Assembly: GCA_964416595.1 (NCBI GenBank)
Contig: CAYQES010000023.1
Location: forward strand, 1 to 49,818
Reading direction: 5' to 3'
DNA from: JAKFYM01 sp964416595
Lineage (GTDB): Bacteria > Bdellovibrionota > UBA1018 > CAIPTA01
Length of the DNA: 49,818 nt
The notes under the pieces were generated by a model. It ran no database searches. It was not told the DNA's origin and saw nothing but the letters and a program-made list of their open reading frames with translations. Positions within the stretch are counted from its first letter, which is position 1, and each line of letters begins with the position of its first letter. The translations under genes and the position numbers were made by a program. Shown in pieces: positions 17,763 through 25,964 of the stretch.

Positions 17763-17801
17763 TTATTTGCATTGCAAGCCTTTTTCCAACTATGCAAATA
17801 A
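17763..17801. promoter_or_regulatory. 10-bp perfect inverted repeat upstream of the peptide-binding protein gene
   Basis: TTATTTGCAT (17763-17772) and ATGCAAATAA (17792-17801) are exact reverse complements, 19 bases apart. The right arm ends 8 bases before the GGAGG SD (17810-17814) of the downstream gene. It could be an operator or an mRNA stem. Further left, a 10-bp motif CCTTACAAC(C/T) is repeated in tandem (17727-17746). Confidence 0.5.
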
Positions 17802-17820
17802 CTATTAACGGAGGTTCTAC

Positions 17821-19359
17821 GTGAAAACATTGTTCATGACTGCCCTTTTACTCCTTTCCACCCCGGCTTTTGCCAAGCAGGAATTCAATATGCGAATCCA
17901 TTCGGAGCCGCCCACGTTGGATTGGAACTTAGCCACCGATAATGTTTCGATCACATTGCTGCAAAATCTCATGGAAGGCTTAGCCACCTACGATAATAAA
18001 TTGCAACCTAAGGCGGCCCTGGCCAAAAGCTGGACCGTTTCTAAAGACGGTAAAACCTATACCTATAAACTAAGAGATGGTTTGGTTTGGAGTGATGGAG
18101 TGCCCCTCACGGCCCAACACTTTGTGGATTCGTGGGAACGAGTTCTCAACCCCAAAACCGCCTCCGAATATGCCTACTTCCTCTTCGATCTGGTGGGCGC
18201 GCAGGAATATAACGAAGGCAAGTTAAAGGATCCCTCGAAGATCGGCGTAAAAGCCGTGGATGATAAAACGTTGGTGGTAACGCTGAATAAAAAAGCCGCC
18301 TACTTTTCCACCATCCCCACCTTCACGGTTACCTACCCTATCCGTAAAGATCTCATCGAAAAATACGGCAACAAATGGACCGACCCGAAGAATCTTGTGA
18401 CCGTTGGTCCTTTCGTACTAGCTGAGTGGAAACACGACTCTAAAGTAACTCTCACGCCCAATGCCCGCTACTTCGGTGGCAAACCCGCCTTGGAAAAAAT
18501 CAACGCCTACATCGTGAACGAGGACACCACTGCCATCAATATGTTCGAAAGCGGCACCTTGCACTACGTTTCCCGCTTGCCCGCATTGGAAATCGAGCGG
18601 CTGAAAATCAACCCCGCCTATCGTAACTTCCCTTTCCTTAGGGGCTACTACTACGGCTTCAATATCAATAAGCCACCATTTAACGATGTGCGCGTACGCC
18701 AAGCATTTGCCCATGCCGTGGATCGCAAACAAATCGTATCGCTCCTAAAGGGCGGTCAAATCCCCACCACGAGCTGGGTGCCCAAAGGCATGCCTGGTTA
18801 TGAACCAAAAGTAGGCTTGGATTTCGACGTGAAAAAAGCCCAGGCCCTACTAGCGCAAGCAGGTTACCCCGAAGGTAAAGGCTTCCCTGCGGTCACTTTC
18901 CTCTTTGATACTCGCGACGATAACAAAGTGATCGCTGAACGCTTGCAATCCCAATGGAAAAAGAATTTGGGCGTGGATGTACGGGCCCAAAACGAAGACT
19001 GGAAAGTCTATTTGAACCGCCTAAAATCCGACGTGCCGCCCATGTTCCGCTTGGGCTGGGGGGCAGACTATCCAGATCCGGACAACTTCCTTAACCTCTT
19101 CACTTCCTATAGCGGCAACAACTACACCCAATGGAAGAATAAAGAATACGATGCGCTCATCGAGCAAGCCGCAGGCGAAAGTTCCTTGCCCAAACGCCTA
19201 GCTCTCTACAAAAAAGCCCAAGTGCTGCTCACGGAAAAAGACACCGTAATCATTCCGCTCTTTGTGGACGCGCTCAATGTGCTAGTTTCGCCCACAGTAA
19301 AGGGCCTTGAATTGAACGCCATGGATAACCTGCACCTAAAAAATGTGCAGATGAACTAG
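17821..19359 (+). CDS. peptide ABC transporter substrate-binding protein (OppA/DppA family)
   Basis: 512-residue extracellular solute-binding protein, family 5. The GTG start has GGAGG 6 bases upstream. A signal peptide (cleavage after TPAFA) exports it to the periplasm; there is no lipobox. Family marks: FNMRIHSEPPTLDW at the mature N-terminus, AKSWTVSKDGKTYTYKLRDGLVWSDG, FSPTIPTFTV-like middle and VRQAFAHAVDRKQIV. It would bind oligopeptides or similar. No permease or ATPase genes (oppBCDF) are adjacent, so it is an orphan receptor that must share a transporter coded elsewhere or act in sensing. A hairpin terminator follows the stop. Confidence 0.94.
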   Translation: MKTLFMTALLLLSTPAFAKQEFNMRIHSEPPTLDWNLATDNVSITLLQNLMEGLATYDNKLQPKAALAKSWTVSKDGKTYTYKLRDGLVWSDGVPLTAQHFVDSWERVLNPKTASEYAYFLFDLVGAQEYNEGKLKDPSKIGVKAVDDKTLVVTLNKKAAYFSTIPTFTVTYPIRKDLIEKYGNKWTDPKNLVTVGPFVLAEWKHDSKVTLTPNARYFGGKPALEKINAYIVNEDTTAINMFESGTLHYVSRLPALEIERLKINPAYRNFPFLRGYYYGFNINKPPFNDVRVRQAFAHAVDRKQIVSLLKGGQIPTTSWVPKGMPGYEPKVGLDFDVKKAQALLAQAGYPEGKGFPAVTFLFDTRDDNKVIAERLQSQWKKNLGVDVRAQNEDWKVYLNRLKSDVPPMFRLGWGADYPDPDNFLNLFTSYSGNNYTQWKNKEYDALIEQAAGESSLPKRLALYKKAQVLLTEKDTVIIPLFVDALNVLVSPTVKGLELNAMDNLHLKNVQMN

Positions 19360-19364
19360 AAAAA

Positions 19365-19386
19365 GGAGAAGGATTGCTCCTTCTCC
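19365..19386 (+). terminator. hairpin terminator after the peptide-binding protein gene
   Basis: GGAGAAGGA (19365-19373), loop TTGC, TCCTTCTCC (19378-19386): a perfect 9-bp stem starting 6 bases after the stop codon. The following stretch is pyrimidine-rich but has no strict T run. Confidence 0.7.
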
Positions 19387-19547
19387 CCTTCTATTCATCC
19401 ATAAATAGCTTCTGCCGTGAAAGCAGAAGGGGGTATCGGCCTTTTGAGTGAGGCAGCTTTTTATTGCATAAATACCCCTAAATAATCAGCTCTTATAAAT
19501 ATACTTGTCCGTATTTTGGCCTGTATTTACAGCTACAATCTGTTATT

Positions 19548-20906
19548 ATGCGCCGCATGATAAGGCCCTTTATTTATATTACTTTTTTATGCCTCTTCCT
19601 CACTACCCCAACCCAAGCCGAGCCGATTGAACTCTCTGGCAAGCTGGATCAATTAACCCAGAAAAATTTTTTTCGTAGTGGGGAACAAGCTGGCAGTGAA
19701 ATCCAAAACCAAGAAGACCTCCAATCCCTGCTAAAAAATGCAGGCCCTCAAGCCCGTGCAGATGGCGGCTGGTCTGGTGGTGGTGGTGGTGGCATTGAAT
19801 GTGATGGCCGTGTTTACACGTTAGACTATTTTGAACACAAAGATCGTTTGCGTTTTTTCCAGCCAGAAAATTTTGTAGAAACAATCGTAAACAACAAAAT
19901 TCGCTCTAACCCAAAATTAATCGAAAAAAGAGAATTGCTGTTAGCGGAAGCTCGCAAAGTAAAATTAAATACCCATTCGTTCTTGCAACAGAATGTAGTG
20001 AGCAGAATGCGGTTTATTTCTCCCATTCTCACCGAGCGGCTAGCTAAGGCCCTAGAAGTGGTTTCTAAAAGCGGCTGGCAATTAGTAGATAGCTTGCCTC
20101 TATATAATGACGTAGGCAGTGCCATCTATCCCAAAGGATGCAAACCCGTGCAATTGGCCATTCGTTTCCAACAAAAAATCCCCAATAGCTTGCCCCGCAC
20201 TGTGGTTTATGTGGATCGCACAAATCTAGAAAAGATGTTGAAAACCCTTCCGCCCCAAGAAGCCTTCATCAATCTTGCGCTTTTAGTTTTGCATGAAGCC
20301 ACCTACCTCTTGGGCATGGATATGGGCCAAGATAACTCAAATCAAGCCCGTAAAATCACGGCTAGCCTCCTATCCAAAGATTTTTACGAAACCCTTGAGA
20401 TGAATGGCTATTGGTCTGCGTCCATTTATGACCGACTCAGTGAATTCGATTTCTTCTCCATACTTTTTTCCTACGAAAAAACCACCAGCTTTGAGAACGC
20501 CCACCTCGCTAAACGTAATCGCTTACGCCTTGAGGCCTTTAAGAAGATTCAATCCGTACTGATGCAATTGCGCATCTATTACATAAATATTACTACTGAT
20601 GTGAAATCGGCCTTCTTAGATTACCTACTAACCAATGGCTCGCCGGAAGAAGTGTTTTTAGAGCTGGGCAGACAAGCTCAGGCCCAAAGATCCTTAAAGT
20701 ATTCGATCGAATATCTATTCGTAAATCAATCAGAGTATCTATCTACTAAGGCCGAAAAGGCTCTGTGCGATAATATTAAGACATGGGAACATCAAACCCT
20801 AAATAAATTGGGCGCGCCCCACTATGTAGCAGTGCATCTTGGGCATGAAAAAGGCTTGGCCTTTTTGCAAAAGGGGAAAGCTTATTGCCAGAGCTTTCTG
20901 CCGTAA
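19548..20906 (+). CDS. secreted protein with HEAT(Y)LLG motif, unknown function
   Basis: 452 residues with a signal peptide (cleavage about TPTQA|EP). A Gly-rich stretch (GWSGGGGGGIECDGRVYTLDYFE, split around residues 74-96) precedes a domain containing YVDRTNLEKML and LVLHEATYLLG, with His249-Glu250, then MGQDNSNQARKI. The HExxxxxG pattern recalls a metallopeptidase helix but lacks the second His of HExxH, so zinc activity is unproven. I recall similar Gly-rich-plus-HEAxYxxL secreted proteins in Bdellovibrio relatives, without an assigned function. The gene stops two bases before the left inverted repeat of an IS element. Confidence 0.82.
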   Translation: MRRMIRPFIYITFLCLFLTTPTQAEPIELSGKLDQLTQKNFFRSGEQAGSEIQNQEDLQSLLKNAGPQARADGGWSGGGGGGIECDGRVYTLDYFEHKDRLRFFQPENFVETIVNNKIRSNPKLIEKRELLLAEARKVKLNTHSFLQQNVVSRMRFISPILTERLAKALEVVSKSGWQLVDSLPLYNDVGSAIYPKGCKPVQLAIRFQQKIPNSLPRTVVYVDRTNLEKMLKTLPPQEAFINLALLVLHEATYLLGMDMGQDNSNQARKITASLLSKDFYETLEMNGYWSASIYDRLSEFDFFSILFSYEKTTSFENAHLAKRNRLRLEAFKKIQSVLMQLRIYYINITTDVKSAFLDYLLTNGSPEEVFLELGRQAQAQRSLKYSIEYLFVNQSEYLSTKAEKALCDNIKTWEHQTLNKLGAPHYVAVHLGHEKGLAFLQKGKAYCQSFLP

Positions 20907-20908
20907 AT

Positions 20909-20936
20909 TTAGATTGTGCGACCGAGAGTGTGGTTT
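20909..20936 (+). repeat. left terminal inverted repeat of the IS
   Basis: 28 bases matching the reverse complement of 22323-22350 without mismatch. Confidence 0.9.
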
Positions 20937-21067
20937 TAGGGATTTTTAGTGAATTGTCTGTAGCGAGTGACCTAGTGCGATAGAGGCACAGGTATTATTG
21001 TGAGTGTTTGAAGGCAGATGAGATGGCTTAAGCGAGCCCTTCGTTCATTGAAGAAGTGGTTTATAGG

Positions 21068-22213
21068 TTATAAACATACAGATTCAATGGGCCTTCTAGA
21101 CAAAGGATCTATTCTTTGCAAGAACAGCAACCAATCTTCTTGAACAGAAATTTGAGTAGGCAGCACTCTTTCTTTAAAAAACTCTTTAAAGCTTAAAATT
21201 TTACTAAATAATCCTAATTCCATAGCCGGAGATTTTTTTGAAGATAATGGATCTGAGCGGTGCGTTCCCCAGAATTTAGGTCGCATGTAGTTACGATACA
21301 ACATGTGGGCAATAAACGCTTCTTGCATAGCAATGCTGTGCTTAGAGAAAGCAATAGTTTCTCGTTTAAAAGCCGCCACATTGTGTCTTAGCTGTAGGTC
21401 AATATTGTTGATTGCAAACAGAGGATTTTGAAAGTTACGGTAAATTTTAGAGGAAACAGTCAGGTGCTCAATGGGTTGATTTTTTAAGTCAATCTCAACG
21501 ACTCTTCTGTATTGAAAGTGTTTATCTGAAAAAATAACTAATGGCTTAGGGCTTTTAGCAAGGAGACGGTTAAAGATTTTCTTTGTCGAGGTTCTTACTG
21601 CGTCTGGTGGATAGGGGCCAAACTTTTTTTCAAGCCATCGTTTTTTTTGTTTTTGCAGAGGACTCATACGGCCCTTGCGGTTCAAGGGGCAAAGATTGAA
21701 GTCATAGATGAAGAGCGAATTCTTGCCGACGGCATGGTTTAAATTGTTGGGATCAAATTGGCTAAAAGAGAAGTTCTCAACGCCATCATAAACGATAGGT
21801 TCATGTATTTTGAGATCGTTTGTCATATGAGCGTGCTTTAAAAGACCCCAAGAGGTGAGTTTTTTCATTCTGACTCTGACCATCTTTTCTGTATGCCCGA
21901 TGCGCCTGGCGGTTGAGCGTTTAGAAACTCCTTCATTATGATCAGCAAAAATAAAGGCGTTTAGGCCCCAAACCTTTTGGCGATAAGAGAGCCAAAAGAA
22001 CGAGGCAGTAAATGTTTTAGAACAGAAGCGGCATTGGAAGCGCTGAGCAATATAGGGAAAGCGTTTAATTGACTTTGTGGAGTGAAGCTTCCAAAAGCGA
22101 ATGTTGACGGCTTTTTTATGGTGAAAGCGGCAATTGGAACGAGGGCAATAGGGAGGAGAAAAGGTTCTCTCTTTTTGCAATTGCCTTTGGATACTGGCTT
22201 CATCACAAAACAT
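21068..22213 (-). CDS. IS transposase with zinc-ribbon N-terminus (IS1-like)
   Basis: 381 residues. The N-terminus has zinc-ribbon pairs CPRSNC and CRFC, like IS1/IS1595-type transposases, followed by a helix-turn-helix-like part (GVSKRSTARRIGHTEK). Candidate catalytic DDE residues are Asp143 (IVYDGVEN), Asp230 (IFSDKHFQ) and Glu298 (AMQEAFIAH); LRHNVAAFKRETI resembles the conserved C-terminal part of IS1-like enzymes. The frame stays open upstream of ATG 22213 with further cysteines (CPQICSLGCMFC), but no ATG/GTG/TTG is found there, so the true start is uncertain. No frameshift is seen and the copy appears intact. Confidence 0.85.
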   Translation of the reverse strand: MFCDEASIQRQLQKERTFSPPYCPRSNCRFHHKKAVNIRFWKLHSTKSIKRFPYIAQRFQCRFCSKTFTASFFWLSYRQKVWGLNAFIFADHNEGVSKRSTARRIGHTEKMVRVRMKKLTSWGLLKHAHMTNDLKIHEPIVYDGVENFSFSQFDPNNLNHAVGKNSLFIYDFNLCPLNRKGRMSPLQKQKKRWLEKKFGPYPPDAVRTSTKKIFNRLLAKSPKPLVIFSDKHFQYRRVVEIDLKNQPIEHLTVSSKIYRNFQNPLFAINNIDLQLRHNVAAFKRETIAFSKHSIAMQEAFIAHMLYRNYMRPKFWGTHRSDPLSSKKSPAMELGLFSKILSFKEFFKERVLPTQISVQEDWLLFLQRIDPLSRRPIESVCL

Positions 22214-22322
22214 GCACCCCAGACTGCAAATTTGGGGACAGACAATTTTCAGCTAAGTTTGTAATTGTACTCGATATTTTAATGCTGACGTCTGATTTTA
22301 CTACTTCTGTTGTCCTACTTTC

Positions 22323-22350
22323 AAACCACACTCTCGGTCGCACAATCTAA
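22323..22350 (-). repeat. right terminal inverted repeat of the IS
   Basis: 28 bases, exact reverse complement of 20909-20936. The transposase promoter must lie between 22214 and this repeat. Confidence 0.9.
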
Positions 22351-22361
22351 GTTTTAAGATT

Positions 22362-23189
22362 TTACATCCACTTCAGTAAATCAAAATTCATTTGATAGAG
22401 TTCTTTGGCAGGAGAATCTTTTACGATTCCCTCAACCTTCTTGAGGAAAAACATGAACTCTTCCCGGATTTTAGATTTATGCTCTTCATCGATCGTAATC
22501 ATAACAGAAACTAGATTTTTTTCTTTTTCCTCAATGAGCGGAAATCTTCCTAAAGCCAAGGAACGCATCATTTGTTGGTAGGTATCGTTTACGGGCGATG
22601 CTGGATCTAAATGCAGGCTGCTTTGCAGGGATTCATAAGTGGAGCCAGTACTACGCAAAAAGCCGTATTCTTCGAGATTTTTAAGAATAATCTGAAATCT
22701 TTTAACGGAAAGGCAAAGGCACAAGCGCAACCGCTCCGGATCTTGGGCAACTTCAGGGATAGTAAGAGCCATATGCACCACCTGGTGAATAGGATCTGTG
22801 TAATACAGCGAAGTTTTCTCTACAGAAGGCGACAAAAAGTGGCTTTGCAAATGGGCCTTGGTTTTTAGGGATTGATCCTTTAAGCGATTGATTTTTTCTA
22901 AAAGAATTTTTTTTCGCGCTTGATTAGAAGATTTTTGATTTTCTACCAACAATAAAAAGTACTCGGCCTCTTTGTGGCCTAGGCCTAAAAAAGTTGCGAT
23001 CGCAAAAGCTTGGTCAGAATTAATATCTGCTTGGCCAGCAAGTACCCGGGAAAGATATGTCTGGTGGATTTTTGCAGAAGCTGCCACATCAGAAAAGGTT
23101 ACCTTTAACGGACCCGTTTTTTGCTTTCTCTCTGCAATTTCCGCGCGTAAATATTTTTTGTAGTCTAGGAAACTAAAAACCGAAATCAT
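22362..23189 (-). CDS. TIGR02147-family putative transcriptional regulator
   Basis: 275 residues from ATG 23189, which has GGGAG five bases upstream; an ATG four codons earlier (23201) is less likely. The start MISVFSFLDYKKYLRAEI is typical of TIGR02147 (DUF4423) proteins, known mainly from Fibrobacter and Bdellovibrio relatives. An N-terminal xre-like HTH (FSDVAASAKIHQTYLSRVLAG, spread over residues 30-55) is followed by a second winged-helix-like segment near CLCLSVKRFQIILKNLEEYGFL. It probably binds the AT-rich, repeat-rich region upstream, shared with the divergent secreted-protein gene, but this is inference. The stop codon is 11 bp from the IS right end. Confidence 0.88.
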   Translation of the reverse strand: MISVFSFLDYKKYLRAEIAERKQKTGPLKVTFSDVAASAKIHQTYLSRVLAGQADINSDQAFAIATFLGLGHKEAEYFLLLVENQKSSNQARKKILLEKINRLKDQSLKTKAHLQSHFLSPSVEKTSLYYTDPIHQVVHMALTIPEVAQDPERLRLCLCLSVKRFQIILKNLEEYGFLRSTGSTYESLQSSLHLDPASPVNDTYQQMMRSLALGRFPLIEEKEKNLVSVMITIDEEHKSKIREEFMFFLKKVEGIVKDSPAKELYQMNFDLLKWM

Positions 23190-23450
23190 ATTCGCTCCCA
23201 CTCAAGCATTGCTGGCAACGTCGAAAAAGATGCGACGCGCATTCGCGCGCCATTAATATAATAAAAACGCATAAAAAGTAAGTAATTTGATGCGTTTTAA
23301 TAAATTTATAACTAATTGAATCTATTGAATTTATTTTAAATTTATAACTAAAAGTTATCAATTTAAGCACTTTCATTTAATAAATTGACCACGTGAGTCA
23401 ATCAAGATAGATTCTCACAGATTTTTTCAACCCGCTGGAGCTTTTTACCT
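23190..23450. promoter_or_regulatory. AT-rich divergent control region with direct and inverted repeats
   Basis: 261 bp between the TIGR02147 regulator and the caspase-like secreted gene. It holds an inverted repeat AAAACGCAT (23264-23272) / ATGCGTTTT (23290-23298), a 14-bp direct repeat AAATTTATAACTAA at 23302-23315 and 23338-23351, and a near palindrome ATTGAC-CACGTGA-GTCAAT at 23384-23402. These are candidate operator sites; none matches a regulator that I can name. Confidence 0.5.
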
Positions 23451-24782
23451 ATGCCTGTGCGTACATTTTTTTTTATTATCGCTCTATTGCCACTGATCAC
23501 TCCAGAGGCCGCCATCGCCTTCCACTCCCGCTCCACCCAAGAATACGATGTGGAGCTAAACGCTGTTTACGACACTAAAATCCCAGCCCAAGGTTTTAAG
23601 AAATTCACGGCTGAACAAAAAGATGAACACCAATACCAAGTGGAAGCAGCTTTAAAATTCATTATCGGCGCCGCCACAAGCCGTAAAATTGGTAATCCAG
23701 GAAAAGTAAACAGCATAGCAGTAGATTGGAGTCATCCCTTTAAAAAGGATGGCCGCATTCACCTTAATTACACCTACCGCGGTAAATATAGCGTAAGCAA
23801 AAAACACCAAGGCCCCGTATCCCTGCCCGTACCCTTCCATAAAGATGATTTGAATACTCCTAACTGGAAAAGCTGCAGTGACGACCCAAAACTCACGATC
23901 ATTGGCTTCCTCTGGTACCACTGGGATGTAAGACGCCCAGGCTGTGACCACCAAGAAGGCGTGCACTACCAAGTGGTAACTCTTGCACTCTCTAATCCCA
24001 CTCCGCAAACAAAAGAAAGTTATCCTGAATACTCGCGCTTGGTGAGAGATACTCCTTCAGGCAAAGAGCTCTCGATGACCTTCGCCTTCGGCTACTTCGG
24101 CCCCTCACCCGCCAATTCCAATCCAGAAACAGACAAAGACATTGGCGCCATGAATTTCCGTGAGTTTGCTAAATTCTTAGACCAATTCCTCATGCCTAAA
24201 AATTTTCAAAAAACTCGCATCCTGCGCAGCGAATACAATTTCAAGGCCGACGACAATCATCTCTTGGGCTACCAGTGGTCGGGAAAAAAAGATGGCTTGA
24301 ACGTAAAAATTAAATTGGTCGCAGAATCTGGCATTCCACAATTGCCACTTTTTGCCAAAAGCTTTGCCCAGGATCATGACGGTTTTTTTGGCTGGTTTGG
24401 TCACTCCATGCTTGGAGCAGGCTTTGATAATGCTCGCTTAAAATCTTATATGGATAAGCGCCGAGATCTGTTTAGCCTCACGCCTGAGTATCAGATCGTC
24501 TACTGGGATAGCTGCAATACCTACTCGTACTATGCTTCCCAGGTGTTTGAAGCAAAACAAATGGCTGACCGCACGGACACTTTGGGAACTAGAGGCGCAG
24601 ACGTAATTGCTAACGTTTTATCGAGCTATTTTGGCCGGGCCGTTCCCCACGCCAAAACCATGCTGCAAACCATTTGGGAAGGCAATGCCAGCTACCAAAC
24701 CATCACGGAAAAATTAAAGCCATATAGCGACCTCTCCTACGACTCTATGGTGGTAGTAATGGGCGACGAAGATAATCCTTAA
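23451..24782 (+). CDS. secreted protein with possible caspase-like His-Cys dyad
   Basis: 443 residues with a signal peptide (cleavage about AAIA|FH). The N-terminal half is a beta-rich domain of unknown type with cysteines at SCSDDP and PGCDHQ. In the C-terminal half, GFFGWFGHSMLG (His318) is followed 37 residues later by the strand-turn YQIVYWDSCNTYSYYA (Cys355). In caspase-fold peptidases (clostripain C11, gingipain C25, CHAT) a His after a strand precedes a Cys at the end of the next strand in the same way. So a cysteine peptidase role outside the cytoplasm is possible but unproven. It is divergent from the TIGR02147 regulator and overlaps the convergent gene by 4 bp. Confidence 0.8.
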   Translation: MPVRTFFFIIALLPLITPEAAIAFHSRSTQEYDVELNAVYDTKIPAQGFKKFTAEQKDEHQYQVEAALKFIIGAATSRKIGNPGKVNSIAVDWSHPFKKDGRIHLNYTYRGKYSVSKKHQGPVSLPVPFHKDDLNTPNWKSCSDDPKLTIIGFLWYHWDVRRPGCDHQEGVHYQVVTLALSNPTPQTKESYPEYSRLVRDTPSGKELSMTFAFGYFGPSPANSNPETDKDIGAMNFREFAKFLDQFLMPKNFQKTRILRSEYNFKADDNHLLGYQWSGKKDGLNVKIKLVAESGIPQLPLFAKSFAQDHDGFFGWFGHSMLGAGFDNARLKSYMDKRRDLFSLTPEYQIVYWDSCNTYSYYASQVFEAKQMADRTDTLGTRGADVIANVLSSYFGRAVPHAKTMLQTIWEGNASYQTITEKLKPYSDLSYDSMVVVMGDEDNP

Positions 24783-25078
24783 GCCACTACGCGGCTTAAG
24801 TGTTTCTTCAACTCTTCTTCCACTTTACCCTTAAAAGGCGTGAGAAGAAGCGGTAGGTCGATGGCGATTTCTACCATGCTCTTGCCGCTTTTTTCCGTCA
24901 CTTGAATATTGCCGGAGAAATTGCTGGCTTCGATATCCGCGCTGCAGGCTTTTTCATCCCACGAAATACTGGCTCCCAATTTGGTAAGAGTTTCCTTGCC
25001 GTCTAAATATTTTTTCACGGCAGAAAACACTTTTTTCCTCTCACCGGGGATCTCTTGTTTCACTTTTACTTGGGGCAT
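24779..25078 (-). CDS. polyhydroxyalkanoic acid system (PHA_gran_rgn)-like protein
   Basis: 99 residues that fit the PHA_gran_rgn family by eye: an N-terminal helix with many Lys/Glu, then strands around SADIEASNFSGNIQVTEK, then IDLPLLLTPFKGKVEEELKKHL, the family's typical C-terminal segment. Members occur near PHA genes but also in many bacteria without them; none are in this window. The SD GGAG is 8 bases before ATG 25078. The gene converges with the caspase-like gene (4-bp overlap) and lies downstream of ygfZ with a 45-bp gap, on the same strand. Confidence 0.7.
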   Translation of the reverse strand: MPQVKVKQEIPGERKKVFSAVKKYLDGKETLTKLGASISWDEKACSADIEASNFSGNIQVTEKSGKSMVEIAIDLPLLLTPFKGKVEEELKKHLSRVVA

Positions 25079-25123
25079 GAAAAACTCCTTCGTTCCTAGT
25101 GTAGAGCAAAGTTCTGTTAGAAG

Positions 25124-25885
25124 TCACCAAGAAGCGCCAAGAGGCGAAGGAAGAATGCGAAACCCGGCAGCAGGTGTGCCTCGTTTCGCCCAGGGCACCC
25201 GCACTAAGGCTCGCGTATTTCCCTCCCACTCAGCGGAAGAAGCAACTAGCCCCTCGCCTCCTTCAGGAAGAGAAATTTTTTCTCCCGGGCTGAGGGCTGC
25301 TTTTCCTTCCCAAGCCACGAGCACCCGGGCTGGATGCCCCACATTGAGAGATAATTCCACAACTTCTTGGCCAGGGTAACAACCTTTATGGCGATCAATC
25401 CAGGGAAGCACTCCCGCTTCTAAAGCTGGTGTAGCGCAATCCCAATCAAGAGGAGGCCAAGGAACACCCGCACCGATACGATCAAAATTCCACGCTGCAG
25501 GAAAAGGCACCGGGGTTTCAGAAAGAAAGCATTCATAACCCGGCACAGGGGCGGGCCATTTTTTTTCACAAAAAGAAAAGATAGGATCGCGGGGGTCACT
25601 ATTAGCAACAACCCGCACGCCAGCGTAGGCACCCGCTTGCAGCGAAATCTCTTCCGCAAAATGCAGGCGCTCGAGGCCCTCCAACAAGGCTGCAAAACAA
25701 GACTCAGGACTCACGAGCAAAAATTCTTTTTCGTCTGCACACAGAAGATCAAACTGGGCGATCATACGCGACTGCCCCGTTAGCAGCACACCGCCAGCGC
25801 CCTGACCATTTCTTAAAAATTTCACGGGGCCTGCCGTTACCCGGTGAAGAAAATCCCTATCCCCTGAAAATCGCAATACTCGCAT
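25124..25885 (-). CDS. ygfZ: YgfZ/IBA57-type folate-binding protein
   Basis: 253 residues of the GcvT-like aminomethyltransferase fold. The diagnostic KGCYPGQEVV motif, with its conserved Cys, lies at about residues 166-175. The family takes part in Fe-S cluster assembly or repair in a tetrahydrofolate-dependent manner. The N-terminus (VLRFSGDRDFLHRVTAG) is in line with family starts; the SD (AAGGG) sits very close to ATG 25885. It is short compared with E. coli YgfZ (326), which is common. Divergent from the mevalonate operon. Confidence 0.9.
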   Translation of the reverse strand: MRVLRFSGDRDFLHRVTAGPVKFLRNGQGAGGVLLTGQSRMIAQFDLLCADEKEFLLVSPESCFAALLEGLERLHFAEEISLQAGAYAGVRVVANSDPRDPIFSFCEKKWPAPVPGYECFLSETPVPFPAAWNFDRIGAGVPWPPLDWDCATPALEAGVLPWIDRHKGCYPGQEVVELSLNVGHPARVLVAWEGKAALSPGEKISLPEGGEGLVASSAEWEGNTRALVRVPWAKRGTPAAGFRILPSPLGASW

Positions 25886-25964
25886 CCCTTGGAACCTATC
25901 CTTTCAGTAAAACTGGAAGCAATGCCCCTCGACAAATGGGCCGCCCTTCTATAGCTTAGGTACC

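Larger units (their letters stand above)
20909..22350 (-). mobile_element. insertion sequence, about 1.44 kb, with 28-bp perfect terminal inverted repeats
   Basis: The left end 20909-20936 and right end 22323-22350 are exact reverse complements over 28 bp (they start TTAGATTGTGCGACC). A single leftward transposase gene lies between them. No clear target-site duplication of 8-9 bp is visible: the flanks are GTAAAT on the left and GTTTTAAG on the right. If the true ends are GATTGTG, a TA duplication is possible. The element sits within 2 bp of the stop of the left gene and 11 bp of the stop of the right gene, so neither reading frame is broken. Confidence 0.88.

Noticed and set aside
21961..22245. 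Overlapping 94-codon frame at the 5' end of the transposase
   Set aside because: It lacks motifs, and the main frame carries the zinc-ribbon and DDE residues; no slippery heptamer for programmed frameshifting was noticed.
24909..25379. 156-codon + strand frame
   Set aside because: Antisense to the PHA_gran_rgn-like and ygfZ genes, which have recognisable motifs.
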